Shown here piece after piece: positions 40,379 to 48,480 of a DNA stretch of 64,000 bases. Position numbers and translations under genes: made by a program. The DNA comes from an uncultured Dorea sp. (GTDB lineage: Bacteria; Bacillota; Clostridia; Lachnospirales; Lachnospiraceae), in the NCBI GenBank assembly GCA_910580235.1, contig CAJTVU010000005.1, positions 124,001 to 188,000 on the forward strand, read 5' to 3'. The stretch's first letter is position 1. Each line of letters starts with the position of its first letter. The notes under the pieces are model-generated. The model did no database searches and had not been told where the DNA came from. It was given only the letters and a program-made list of their open reading frames with translations.

Positions 40379-42010
40379 TTAGTGTTGTTTTTTGGATAGA
40401 GCATCCCAATCAAGCGATTGAGCAAATTTATAAATATTTTTGGCGTGGCTGCTAATAAATTCTTGTTGTTCATCGAAATAGTTGTCTTGACGATATTTTA
40501 ATGGTTCAAGTAAACGATGGACAATATCTTTTCTAAGAGGTGAATTGATAGTAGTACACTGCCGCTTTATGGTATTACAAAAATCATATTTATATATATT
40601 TCCGAGATTATGTTTGGAATCCTCATTACAAAAAAGTGTACTTGTTAAAGAGGGTTCTGTATTTGTCAGTATATATGTATGTAAGATATCGTAATAGTCA
40701 CAAAAAGATGAAGTTCTTTTTTTCTCAAAAATAGAGGGAGGAATACAGGTATAGTCATAAGTCATAGTAAGATGGTATTCTTCAATAAATTCACGATAAT
40801 TTTTAAAACTAATTCCGAGTTTGATGGTTAATACAAACCATAAGTTTTCCAAAAGAGGCAAAACGTTATAATTAAGTAACCGAAAAAAGGAATTCATAAT
40901 TTGTAAAGCTTCCATAGAAAAAGAAATTCTTGGCTTTGGGGTAAAGGTTTCATAATAAGCCATTATCTCTGGTTTCTTTGGATACATTGAAATGAGATTA
41001 GGACTATTTGAAATTGCTTCACAAGCATACTTTAAAAAGACTGAACGGTTATATGTAATAGGAAGAGTTGCAAGATAGTCGGAAATTATGCTATAAAACA
41101 TATCGCCTCTTAACGCTGCTATTTTTTCAAAACTCTCAGAAATTTCCATATTGTAAAGTAATTCATGAATATAACTAAAAAGAAAAAAACCATATGCTTG
41201 CTCCAATACAATATCAAATAAAATTTGGTCAATAGTAGAAAGTGTAGAGCGCTCTTTAGAATAAGCATTATATAAAGCTTTATATCTTCTGCGGAAAAAA
41301 GTATATTGAATTTCTTTTTGTTTCAAGAAGGTGTTAAAAAGTTTGACTTCGTTATTATCAAAGAGGAAAGCGACGGGAGTGCTTTCGGTTTTGGCTGTAA
41401 AGAGAAGTCCATCAGAAGCCTTTTCTGGTTCTTTCTTAAATTGTTGAATTACTTGCGTTGAATAATCTTTTGTGCTTTTTAATGTTCTTTTACATTGTCC
41501 ATAGAATTGTTGATGTTCAGTTGAACCGTCTTGTGGAGAATATTTTTGACTCTTTTCAAAAGAACATAAACATCCTTTCCTGATTGCTGGCATAGTTGTG
41601 ACGGAAAACTTGATAATCGGATTATTAGAACTAAACTCTAAAAGTGATTTGGTACAATGTTTGCCCGTTTGAATAATATGTTTATCCAAGCTATTTTTGA
41701 AGCCCTGTATAATACAATGATGGAAAAGGCTTGCTTCACATAGAAAAAAAAGAGCGGGGATTTCAGGTGTGCCTGGAGCCTCGCCAAAGAGAGAGCGCGA
41801 AAAGGCAGGGGTAGAAGATAGAATAAATTCTGTATAGGGTTTGGTTGCCGCTATAATCTTAGAAAAGATCAAGTGAAATACATCGAATAAGCCAGTACTA
41901 TTTTCTTTAAAATTCTTATAAAGGTTATTTGATTGCAAATCTTCTATAATACAATCAGTATTGATAAGGTAAAAATATTTCAATTGAGAATTTAATTCAT
42001 TTATATCCAT
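40379..42010 (-). CDS. Orphan 543-aa protein, unknown cargo
   Basis: Not recognised. AT-rich, opposite in strand to all its neighbours and with its own upstream gap, so it looks like inserted cargo. Mostly helical with many Phe/Tyr residues; there are hydrophobic stretches but no clear transmembrane helix. A central Cys/Lys-rich patch (RKGCLCSFEKSQKYSP, and YGQCKRTLKSTKDYS) and CDYYDILHTYILTN are notable. GGAGGAAAATT precedes the ATG. Divergent from the DEAH helicase gene; a single-gene or paired defence function is possible but unproven. Confidence 0.55.
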   Translation of the reverse strand: MDINELNSQLKYFYLINTDCIIEDLQSNNLYKNFKENSTGLFDVFHLIFSKIIAATKPYTEFILSSTPAFSRSLFGEAPGTPEIPALFFLCEASLFHHCIIQGFKNSLDKHIIQTGKHCTKSLLEFSSNNPIIKFSVTTMPAIRKGCLCSFEKSQKYSPQDGSTEHQQFYGQCKRTLKSTKDYSTQVIQQFKKEPEKASDGLLFTAKTESTPVAFLFDNNEVKLFNTFLKQKEIQYTFFRRRYKALYNAYSKERSTLSTIDQILFDIVLEQAYGFFLFSYIHELLYNMEISESFEKIAALRGDMFYSIISDYLATLPITYNRSVFLKYACEAISNSPNLISMYPKKPEIMAYYETFTPKPRISFSMEALQIMNSFFRLLNYNVLPLLENLWFVLTIKLGISFKNYREFIEEYHLTMTYDYTCIPPSIFEKKRTSSFCDYYDILHTYILTNTEPSLTSTLFCNEDSKHNLGNIYKYDFCNTIKRQCTTINSPLRKDIVHRLLEPLKYRQDNYFDEQQEFISSHAKNIYKFAQSLDWDALSKKQH

Positions 42011-42182
42011 AATTTTCCTCCATAAAAGTTTATATACTCATAATATTAACAGAAAAAAGCATATTAGTAAATCTTTTTTAAAATAAAAATACGATAAAGA
42101 TATAAATACAAAATTTAGTAAATTGGGTATATGATTATGATATCAGCTGATGATAAAACTTGTTAAGTAAGGAGGAAGAAAG

Positions 42183-43835
42183 ATGAACCGTTATATTTCA
42201 GACGAAATAAAAATGGATACGTATGCCGCATGGCTCAATGGAAAAAAGATTGTTATCAATGCGCCGACAGGAACGGGAAAGACCACTTTTATTTTGACGG
42301 ATTTGCTGCCGTATTGTAGGAGCCGAGGTAAGAAAATGCTGATTTTATGCAATCGCAGGTTGTTGAGACAGCAATATGGATTCGAACTTGCTGACCACTA
42401 TGATTGTTACAGAGAATTGGTTGAGGAGGTAGATGTACTAACATATCAGGCTCTTGCAGAGAAATCAAGTGATTATCAGGTGTTTCAAAGAATGCTAAAA
42501 GAGTATGATGTTGTGATATGTGATGAGGCGCATTATTTTTACGGAGACTCAGATTTTAATGCGGATGGGACATATGCACTCTTGCAGAAAATCATATTGT
42601 CGTGTTTTTATAAATGTATCATAATGATTACTGCAACGTTCTCAGAGGTAAAACCTTTAGTTGAAATGACGTATAAGAAATGTGCAGAAAAACTAAGTCA
42701 GAAAGAGAATGTTGGCATCCATTTTTCGCGATTTAAATATGAAAATAGTGTTTACGACTTTCAAGCATGGAGTGATTATTCTCGGCTAACGTGTCTGTAT
42801 ACATATGATGTGGAAACACTTGCTGAGAAGATTGCTAGCTCTGAGAAGAAGACATTGGTTTTTATTGACGATAAACAGAAAGCGGAGGCATTCAAAAAAA
42901 TGTTAATTAAAACAAATGGAGTAAAGGATAACGAAGTCTTTTTGTTAAATGCACAGGTAATGGATGAAAGAATACATGATGAGGTCATTCAAGCACTGGC
43001 AGTACAGCATAAGGTACGTCCAAAGATAATTATTACAACTTCTGTACTTGATAACGGTATTTCCATACATGATGAGGATGTTGGAAATATTGTAATCGCA
43101 ACGGATTCTCGTGTGAGTTTTATACAAATGGTGGGGAGAATTCGAGCGGAGAGTACAAGACAATGCAATCTTTATATTTTTCCACGAGATTTTCGTTATT
43201 ATGAAAAGCGGATTTCGCAATATGAAGAGAAGATGCGTTGGTATGAAGAATTGGATGAAGGTAATCTGGACCTTTATGCGTTGGAATTACTACGCTATGG
43301 ATGGATTGGGAAAGACGGAAAAGCGGAATTTTTGCGAAATGCGATAGTAATTACTGATAAATCGACCGAGTACTATACCGAGCGAAAGTCTAGTGTTTAT
43401 ATTCAGAGAGGAGAGGTAACTCTTGCGGTAAATGAATTTGCTAAAGAGAAGACGGGAAATATGTTGCTTGCAATGAAGCGCTTTTACAAACTTTCGCTGC
43501 AGAGTCCAGAACGGGTAGCGCAGGAACAGATCGGGTGGTTAGGAAAGAAGCCAGAGGAACTATGTGTTTTTGATTCATCTTACCGGATGAAGAGGGAGGA
43601 TGAACTTAGAGAAAAACTTTTGCAGATACAGGAATTTTCATTGGAGCAATTGAGCAAAATGAAAACTCAGCTGGCAAAAGAGTTTCGTAAAGATTTGTTG
43701 AAAGACATTGTGAAAAAAGACGGTTCTTTTTCCAAAGAGAAACTGCAAGACATATGTGCAGATTTTGGTCTGTACTTGGAGACTACGGAAGGGAAAGATA
43801 AGAAAAATCGTTATACAGTAAAGGAGAAAGCATAA
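42183..43835 (+). CDS. DEAD/DEAH-box superfamily 2 helicase
   Basis: 550 aa. Motif I NAPTGTGKTTF, motif II VVICDEAHYF (DEAH), motif III TATFSE and motif VI QMVGRIRAE are all present. The C-terminal 170 residues are Lys/Glu-rich helices. AAGGAGGAAGAAAG precedes the ATG. It is translationally coupled to the excisionase gene by 1 nt, so it belongs to the integration end of the element; it may help replication, transfer or defence. Confidence 0.8.
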   Translation: MNRYISDEIKMDTYAAWLNGKKIVINAPTGTGKTTFILTDLLPYCRSRGKKMLILCNRRLLRQQYGFELADHYDCYRELVEEVDVLTYQALAEKSSDYQVFQRMLKEYDVVICDEAHYFYGDSDFNADGTYALLQKIILSCFYKCIIMITATFSEVKPLVEMTYKKCAEKLSQKENVGIHFSRFKYENSVYDFQAWSDYSRLTCLYTYDVETLAEKIASSEKKTLVFIDDKQKAEAFKKMLIKTNGVKDNEVFLLNAQVMDERIHDEVIQALAVQHKVRPKIIITTSVLDNGISIHDEDVGNIVIATDSRVSFIQMVGRIRAESTRQCNLYIFPRDFRYYEKRISQYEEKMRWYEELDEGNLDLYALELLRYGWIGKDGKAEFLRNAIVITDKSTEYYTERKSSVYIQRGEVTLAVNEFAKEKTGNMLLAMKRFYKLSLQSPERVAQEQIGWLGKKPEELCVFDSSYRMKREDELREKLLQIQEFSLEQLSKMKTQLAKEFRKDLLKDIVKKDGSFSKEKLQDICADFGLYLETTEGKDKKNRYTVKEKA

Positions 43836-44032
43836 TGAGAAAGACGAGAGAATTTCAAATGGATCAGGAGGTTATTTGTGTTTCGAGGGACAAACTTCCA
43901 CAATTATTAGGATGCGGACAATCTACGGCCGATAAAATTGCTATGGATGCAGGGGCGCGTATTAAGGTTGGAAAACGTGTTTTAATAAAGTTGGATAAGT
44001 TACGAGAGTATTTAGAAAAGAATATAGAATAA
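43835..44032 (+). CDS. xis: Excisionase-like helix-turn-helix protein
   Basis: 65 aa with a MerR-like winged helix (SRDKLPQLLGCGQSTADKIA) and basic C terminus. AAGGAGAAAGCATA lies in the end of the helicase gene and the ATG shares a base with its stop. Located immediately upstream of the integrase, the usual place of the recombination directionality factor. Confidence 0.75.
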   Translation: MRKTREFQMDQEVICVSRDKLPQLLGCGQSTADKIAMDAGARIKVGKRVLIKLDKLREYLEKNIE

Positions 44033-44076
44033 AGGGACTTTACAGGTCCCTTTTAAAGTATGCGGGAGGTGTGAAT

Positions 44077-45258
44077 GTGGCAGTTAGTAAGCAGGGCAGA
44101 AGTCTTCCAAAGGGGATTCGTCAGAGGGGGCAGAGTTATGAAGGTCGGGTTTATTATGAGTATAGGGAATATGTAGTGCGTGGAAAAACGATTACGGAGA
44201 CTCAGAAGAAGAGACGGGAATTAAAGTACAAGTTAGAGCATGGACTTTATGTTGAGAGGGATAAGATTCTGGTTCGCGATTGGTTTAACACATGGATGCA
44301 GGAGTACAAAAAGAATCAGGTTAAAATCGGAACGTACATAAATTATCAGAAATATTATGATGGGCTTATTAATAAGGAAATAGGTTCTAAAAAATTGAAT
44401 AGCATTCGGGGAGAGCATATACAGAAAATGTATAATGAATGGGTAAAGGAGGGGTATTCCTTGTCTACAATAAAAATTGCTTCAGCGGTTTTAAATGGTT
44501 GTTTTAAGCAGGCAGAGAGAAATGGGTTGATAGAGCGGAATCCGGTAAAACTTGCCGTTTTACCAAGAATAAAAGATGCAGAAAAGAACCGGGTAATGAC
44601 GCGAGAACAACAAAATTTATTCATGAAATATGCAAGGGAAAGTTATCTGTATAATTTTTTTGCGGTATTGCTAAGGACTGGAATGAGGAGCGGGGAATTG
44701 AGGGCGCTTATATATTCTTCAGATGTAGATATAAATGCGGGTGTGATTCACGTGCGGCGTACTCTTAAATATGAAAATAAGCAAGAGTATAAGATACCGG
44801 AAGAAATGCAGGTCAAAAGTTCCAAAGAGGATGCGGATGAAACAAATTATTTTGTAGACACGCCTAAGACGTCAACTTCTATCAGAGATATTCCGATGAC
44901 TAAGGAAACGGAGTTTTTTCTTAATGCACAAAAGAATTACTGGAGATTCCAAGTTGAAAGAGTAGATAGATTTTTATTCTGTACGGAGAATGGCGAACCA
45001 TTGAGCCGATGGAGAGTACAGGGGGAGATAGACCGTATTGTTAAAAGAATTAGGAAAGATGGACATGAATTTCCGCATATTACTTCTCATGTATTTCGGC
45101 ATACATTTGCAACAAGGGCAATCGAGGAGGGGATGCAGCCGCAGATACTCAAGGCAATACTTGGCCATAGCAGTCTGGCTATGACAATGGATTTATATAG
45201 TCATGTGTTGCCGGACGTCAAGGCAGAAGAAATGGATAAGATAGCAGGAGGCTTTTAA
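44077..45258 (+). CDS. int: Tyrosine integrase of element 2
   Basis: 393 aa. The N-terminal arm-binding domain (RQRGQSYEGRVYYEYREYVV) resembles Tn916-type integrases. A core-binding domain follows, then the catalytic Arg in LRTGMRSGEL, HVFRHTFATRAIEEG (His-x-x-Arg), LGHSSLAMTMDLYSH with the nucleophilic Tyr. The GTG at 44077 has GGGAGG 8 nt upstream; an earlier in-frame GTG at 44071 is too close. It should act on the 36-bp core and on the TTTGTCCGGAAT arms. Confidence 0.9.
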   Translation: MAVSKQGRSLPKGIRQRGQSYEGRVYYEYREYVVRGKTITETQKKRRELKYKLEHGLYVERDKILVRDWFNTWMQEYKKNQVKIGTYINYQKYYDGLINKEIGSKKLNSIRGEHIQKMYNEWVKEGYSLSTIKIASAVLNGCFKQAERNGLIERNPVKLAVLPRIKDAEKNRVMTREQQNLFMKYARESYLYNFFAVLLRTGMRSGELRALIYSSDVDINAGVIHVRRTLKYENKQEYKIPEEMQVKSSKEDADETNYFVDTPKTSTSIRDIPMTKETEFFLNAQKNYWRFQVERVDRFLFCTENGEPLSRWRVQGEIDRIVKRIRKDGHEFPHITSHVFRHTFATRAIEEGMQPQILKAILGHSSLAMTMDLYSHVLPDVKAEEMDKIAGGF

Positions 45259-45361
45259 GAATTCTTTTCATTGAGGAAATTGGGGTAATATGATAGAATT
45301 AAAACAGAAGAAATTAATTCGCGTTACCCTGAAAATAAAATACAAGAAAGAGGGTATAGAG

Positions 45362-46168
45362 ATGGACAGAGCAGAAGAGCAAATCAGAGAGTATGAACAT
45401 CAGGCAGATTTGCAGAGGCTAAGAGGTTTACGTCCGATAGACGATGATTTTATGAGATGTCTTTTCAAGGACAATATTGAATTGGCAGAGTTTGTACTGC
45501 GTATTATTATTGGTAAAGAGGATTTGATTATTACAGAGTGCCAGACGCAGAAAGATATGAAACGTCTCGTAGGGGCGAGATCGGTTTGTTTAGATGCCTA
45601 TGGAACAGATTCCAGTGGAAAAAAATATGATTTGGAGATTCAGCGTGAGGATAAAGGTGCAAATCCACATAGGGCAAGGTATCATTCCAGTGTATTGGAT
45701 GTTGAGAACCTCAATGCAGGACAAGATTTTCATGAGCTACCGGACACCTATACTATTTTCATTACGGAAAAGGATTTTTATGGAGAGGGAAAAGCAATAT
45801 ATTTGATTGAAAGAATTAATTTGACAATAAACCGACCTTTTGAGGACGGGGAGCATATTTTGTATGTAAATGGTGAGTACCGGGGAAAATCTGATTTAGG
45901 AAAGCTGATGCACGATTTTAACTGTACAAATGCTGCTGATATGAATTATGAAATTATGGCAGAGCGAACAAGATATTTGAAGGAGAATCCGAGAGGGGTG
46001 AATGAAATGTGCAAGGTATTAGAAGAAATGAGAAATGAAACCGCAGAAAAGACATTGGTGCAGACCATTAAAAATCTAATGGAAACGATGAAATGGAGTG
46101 CAGAACAGGCAATGGCGGCAATGAAAATCCCGACGTCAGAGCAGGAGAAGTATAAATCAAGATTGTAG
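45362..46168 (+). CDS. PD-(D/E)XK nuclease family transposase-like protein (Rpn type)
   Basis: 268 aa. The nuclease centre reads VCLDAYGTDSSGKKYDLEIQ (Asp ... Glu-x-Gln) and PDTYTIFITEKDFYGEG; the C terminus has KWSAEQAMAAMKIP typical of PDDEXK_2/Rpn relatives. These act as recombination-promoting nucleases or in phage conflict. A frame open to 45290 exists, but homology to relatives begins at the ATG at 45362. A fragment of a similar gene survives at 46800-46860. Confidence 0.78.
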   Translation: MDRAEEQIREYEHQADLQRLRGLRPIDDDFMRCLFKDNIELAEFVLRIIIGKEDLIITECQTQKDMKRLVGARSVCLDAYGTDSSGKKYDLEIQREDKGANPHRARYHSSVLDVENLNAGQDFHELPDTYTIFITEKDFYGEGKAIYLIERINLTINRPFEDGEHILYVNGEYRGKSDLGKLMHDFNCTNAADMNYEIMAERTRYLKENPRGVNEMCKVLEEMRNETAEKTLVQTIKNLMETMKWSAEQAMAAMKIPTSEQEKYKSRL

Positions 46169-46186
46169 TTCAAGATTAAAAAACTG

Positions 46187-46217
46187 GAGGGTAAGAGATA
46201 CTTGCCCTCTGATTTTT
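46187..46217 (+). terminator. Terminator behind the Rpn-type gene
   Basis: GAGGGTAAG (46187-46195) pairs with CTTGCCCTC (46201-46209; one G-T pair) and is followed by TGATTTTTT. Confidence 0.75.
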
Positions 46218-46239
46218 TGCCCGGAATTTGTCCGGAATG
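46216..46239 (+). repeat. Arm-type repeats of element 2, right
   Basis: TTTGCCCGGAAT-TTGTCCGGAATG; the last 19 bp are identical to 21147-21165. Between here and the core a hairpin TTATCCCC (46271-46278)/GGGGATAA (46296-46303) is the only other structure. Confidence 0.6.
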
Positions 46240-46341
46240 ATACAGACGATGATGAAAAATGATAAAAAGATTATCCCCAAAAAAGGCATGTTTTCGGGGA
46301 TAACAGACATTGACAGGGTATCATAAAATCATGAATTTTAA

Positions 46342-46377
46342 AGTTTTGTTTTACGTGTGGAAGGTCTCGAACACACG
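46342..46377 (-). repeat. Right attachment repeat of element 2
   Basis: Identical over 36 bp to 21003-21038, same orientation. The sequence on its left (element side) lacks the queT ribosome site, so the aptamer-like stem is kept but cannot control a gene here. Confidence 0.8.
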
Positions 46378-46524
46378 CGCCTAAGCAGGCGACAAAGATA
46401 TCCGGCGGATGTCTTTGTTACCTTCCCATTACGCCGAAAGTAGGCGGCAAGCCCTGTGGATCTTGGTTCTGATGGGCTTTGGGGGGACGATTGGTAGTAT
46501 AACATGAAAAAAAGGGAAAATCAA
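46378..46524 (-). promoter_or_regulatory. Orphan queT-type leader and promoter
   Basis: Minus strand: TTGATT (46519-46524), 17 bp, TATACT (46496-46501), then a leader similar to the one at 21039-21110 (shared AACCAAG, GGCTTGCCGCC and CGGCG blocks). It also has an extra hairpin ACAAAGATATCCG/CGGATGTCTTTGT. It now reads into the element. It is either the original queT promoter or the left arm of an older related element. Confidence 0.55.
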
Positions 46525-46525
46525 G

Positions 46526-46702
46526 TTTTCTAATACCCATGATGGTTCCGAGGCAATCAAGGTGGCTCTGACACCGATTCGTGTGGTTTGTTAGAATACA
46601 TTTTACAGTGTCTTGGAAATCGGTATGCAATAACCGATTGGATGATAAACGTCTGAAAGAGGAACAGCCGGACATTTATGAGAAATATAAGCGGATTATT
46701 GT
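46526..46702 (+). pseudogene. Fused remnants of DUF932 and YqaJ genes
   Basis: The first part encodes FSNTHDGSEAIKVALTPIR, matching residues about 134-152 of the DUF932 protein, and then hits a stop. From about 46607 SWKSVCNNRLDDKRLKEEQP follows, matching the C terminus of the YqaJ protein. About 1 kb of intervening sequence is deleted. Confidence 0.75.
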
Positions 46703-46883
46703 ATTATACGGTTCTGTTGCAAGAAATGAAAGTACGGAAGAGATTGTGGATAAAGAGTTATCCGTAATTATTAAGAATAGTTCTTTTCTCAGAGAAAAAT
46801 CAGATTATGATATTATCTTTATTACAGAGAAAGACTTTTATGGAGAAGGTTGTCCATGTCAGTTGCTTTTAGGGTGTTTTTAA
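46690..46883 (+). pseudogene. Remnants of a nucleotidyltransferase and an Rpn-type gene
   Basis: IIVLYGSVARNESTEE is the opening of a MNT-type nucleotidyltransferase domain. SDYDIIFITEKDFYGEG then joins it to the middle of an Rpn-type nuclease (compare 45750-45790). The joint reading frame is short and ends at 46881-46883; it is a recombination scar rather than a working gene. Confidence 0.6.
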
Positions 46884-46913
46884 GCTGCTTCAGAGTTGAT
46901 TAGGGAGTTTTTT

Positions 46914-47948
46914 ATGTTAACGATAACAGAGTATTTGAAAGGGATTTGTGAAAAATTTGAGGAGCATCGTAATGAAGGAACAGAGAGCATGCGGGGCAGG
47001 AAGTCTGGTACGGATCAACTGAAGAATAGAGATCCAAGGCTTAAATCTGATGGATCATCGCTTTATAGCGATTTAGCATTTCAACAATTGTATCTATTGA
47101 AATATGCATATGAATATGGTTTTGAATATTTATCCATGTGTGATGAGGTTATAGAAGATTTTGCAGATAAGGAGCAAATTTCTGTTGTATCACTGGGGTG
47201 CGGGACGATGCTTGACTATTGGGCGTTAGCCTGTACGCTTGATGAAAGGGAGATATCACGGCCTGTTATTAAGTATCACGGAATTGATGCGATAAAATGG
47301 GATCATAGTTTGGGCGCAGAAGTTAGGGACAAAGATAAAAAGACATTTAAATTTTCTCAGGAGAGTTTTAAAAATTTTTTTGAAAGGCAGGATAATCGAT
47401 TCAATACGTATGATATATATTTTTTCCCGAAATCAATTAGCGAATTTTCTAAAAATGATATGGAGCTGATGCTGAACAATTTATCTGAAATGGAAAAGAA
47501 CACAATCTATTTCTGTATTTCTTTGCGGAAGGCAAAAAAAGGGGTGTCTAATAGTGATGTAAAGAGAGTACAAGATATGATGGATAAATTGGAAGAGGAA
47601 AAAACAGGATTTCGTGTAAAAGAGTTTAAATGTATGGCGGCTACGAAAACGACAGTAGACCAATTGAAAGAACAAGGGCTACGCGTGGAGGTGGAGAAGA
47701 ATGATGAGTTCATATGGTCAAGTAAGGATGGAGACCCCAAACGGTTAGATTTGATGCGGTTAGGTGCGAAGAAGTATATTTGGGAGACGGATGTTGCCCA
47801 AAATGTTGGAGGATATCCTGAGATTCCTGAAGAGTTGCTTTACTATATTGAGAAACTGAGAAAAGAGCAGGCAATAGGAAAAGAAGAACAAGCAATGAGA
47901 AGGACAACGTATATCTGTGATTTGATAATTAAGTTTGAAAGAAGATGA
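46914..47948 (+). CDS. Methyltransferase-like protein (344 aa)
   Basis: A Rossmann-type core is suggested by SVVSLGCGTMLDYWALACTL (motif I) and IKYHGIDAIKWD (motif II), followed by YDIYFFPKSISEF. The N-terminal 60 residues are polar and include RESMRGRK-like basic text. Substrate unknown. AGGGAGTTTTTT precedes the ATG. It lies among gene fragments beyond element 2 and may be cargo of an older element. Confidence 0.55.
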   Translation: MLTITEYLKGICEKFEEHRNEGTESMRGRKSGTDQLKNRDPRLKSDGSSLYSDLAFQQLYLLKYAYEYGFEYLSMCDEVIEDFADKEQISVVSLGCGTMLDYWALACTLDEREISRPVIKYHGIDAIKWDHSLGAEVRDKDKKTFKFSQESFKNFFERQDNRFNTYDIYFFPKSISEFSKNDMELMLNNLSEMEKNTIYFCISLRKAKKGVSNSDVKRVQDMMDKLEEEKTGFRVKEFKCMAATKTTVDQLKEQGLRVEVEKNDEFIWSSKDGDPKRLDLMRLGAKKYIWETDVAQNVGGYPEIPEELLYYIEKLRKEQAIGKEEQAMRRTTYICDLIIKFERR

Positions 47949-47952
47949 TGCT

Positions 47953-48328
47953 ATGCTTCTAAGTGTTAGCCGTAGAACAGATATTCCAAATTATTATTCG
48001 GAATAGTTTTATAATAGAATAACATTGTATTCTGGACGAAGAATCTGGAACCAATTACACTTACCGGATTTGGAAATGATATAGAACCTAATGTCCCATA
48101 TAATAAAGAAGCATATGATTTCGAATTAAATCGATATACATCTAAATGTGTTATCAGTTTTGTCGATATATATACCGAAAACAAAAAAATATGGAGGCAA
48201 TGAATTCTTATTCTTTACAGGAGAAGGAACTGGCTGCATTTGCAGCACAGATAGCATCAATAGCCAAAGGTGATGATATAAATCCTCCGTTGTACACTGA
48301 GGGTATGTGGAAATATTACAGAAGATGA
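47953..48328 (+). pseudogene. Decayed DUF1848 gene
   Basis: LSVSRRTDIPNYYSE is the standard DUF1848 start, ended by a stop. A later frame gives LTGFGNDIEPNVPYNKEAYD, then NRYTSKCVISFVDIYTENKK; the end (NSYSLQEKELAAFAAQIASI) is in yet another frame. The Cys-rich centre is deleted. Following bases to 48480 contain a GC-rich hairpin (48402-48430) and no gene. Confidence 0.75.
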
Positions 48329-48480
48329 CAAAATTACAAAAAGAGTGGTAAAATCATTAAAGGAATCGCAAGTGGCTCTATGGGATAAGTAGATGGAAGG
48401 AAGGGGCGGGGATCTCACCCCCTCTCGCCCCACCGGTACATACCTTTCGGCATGCGATGATTTAACAACCTCAAAGTACT

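Larger units (their letters stand above)
21003..46377. mobile_element. Integrated 25.4-kb mobilisable element 2
   Basis: Ends are the 36-bp direct repeats at 21003-21038 and 46342-46377. Inside them lie arm-type repeats with TTTGTCCGGAAT (21142-21165, and 46216-46239). Excisionase and tyrosine integrase are at the right. ParA/ParB, an HUH-type relaxase, a RHH accessory protein, a YqaJ/Rad52-like recombination pair and cargo modules lie between. No type IV secretion genes are seen, so transfer would need a helper. Several cargo blocks (about 29.6-35 kb and 40-45 kb) look more AT-rich than the backbone, suggesting later acquisition. Confidence 0.82.

Noticed and set aside
48402..48430. GC-rich hairpin as terminator of the protease operon
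   Set aside because: The stem lacks a T-run in the direction of the operon, so I do not call it a terminator.
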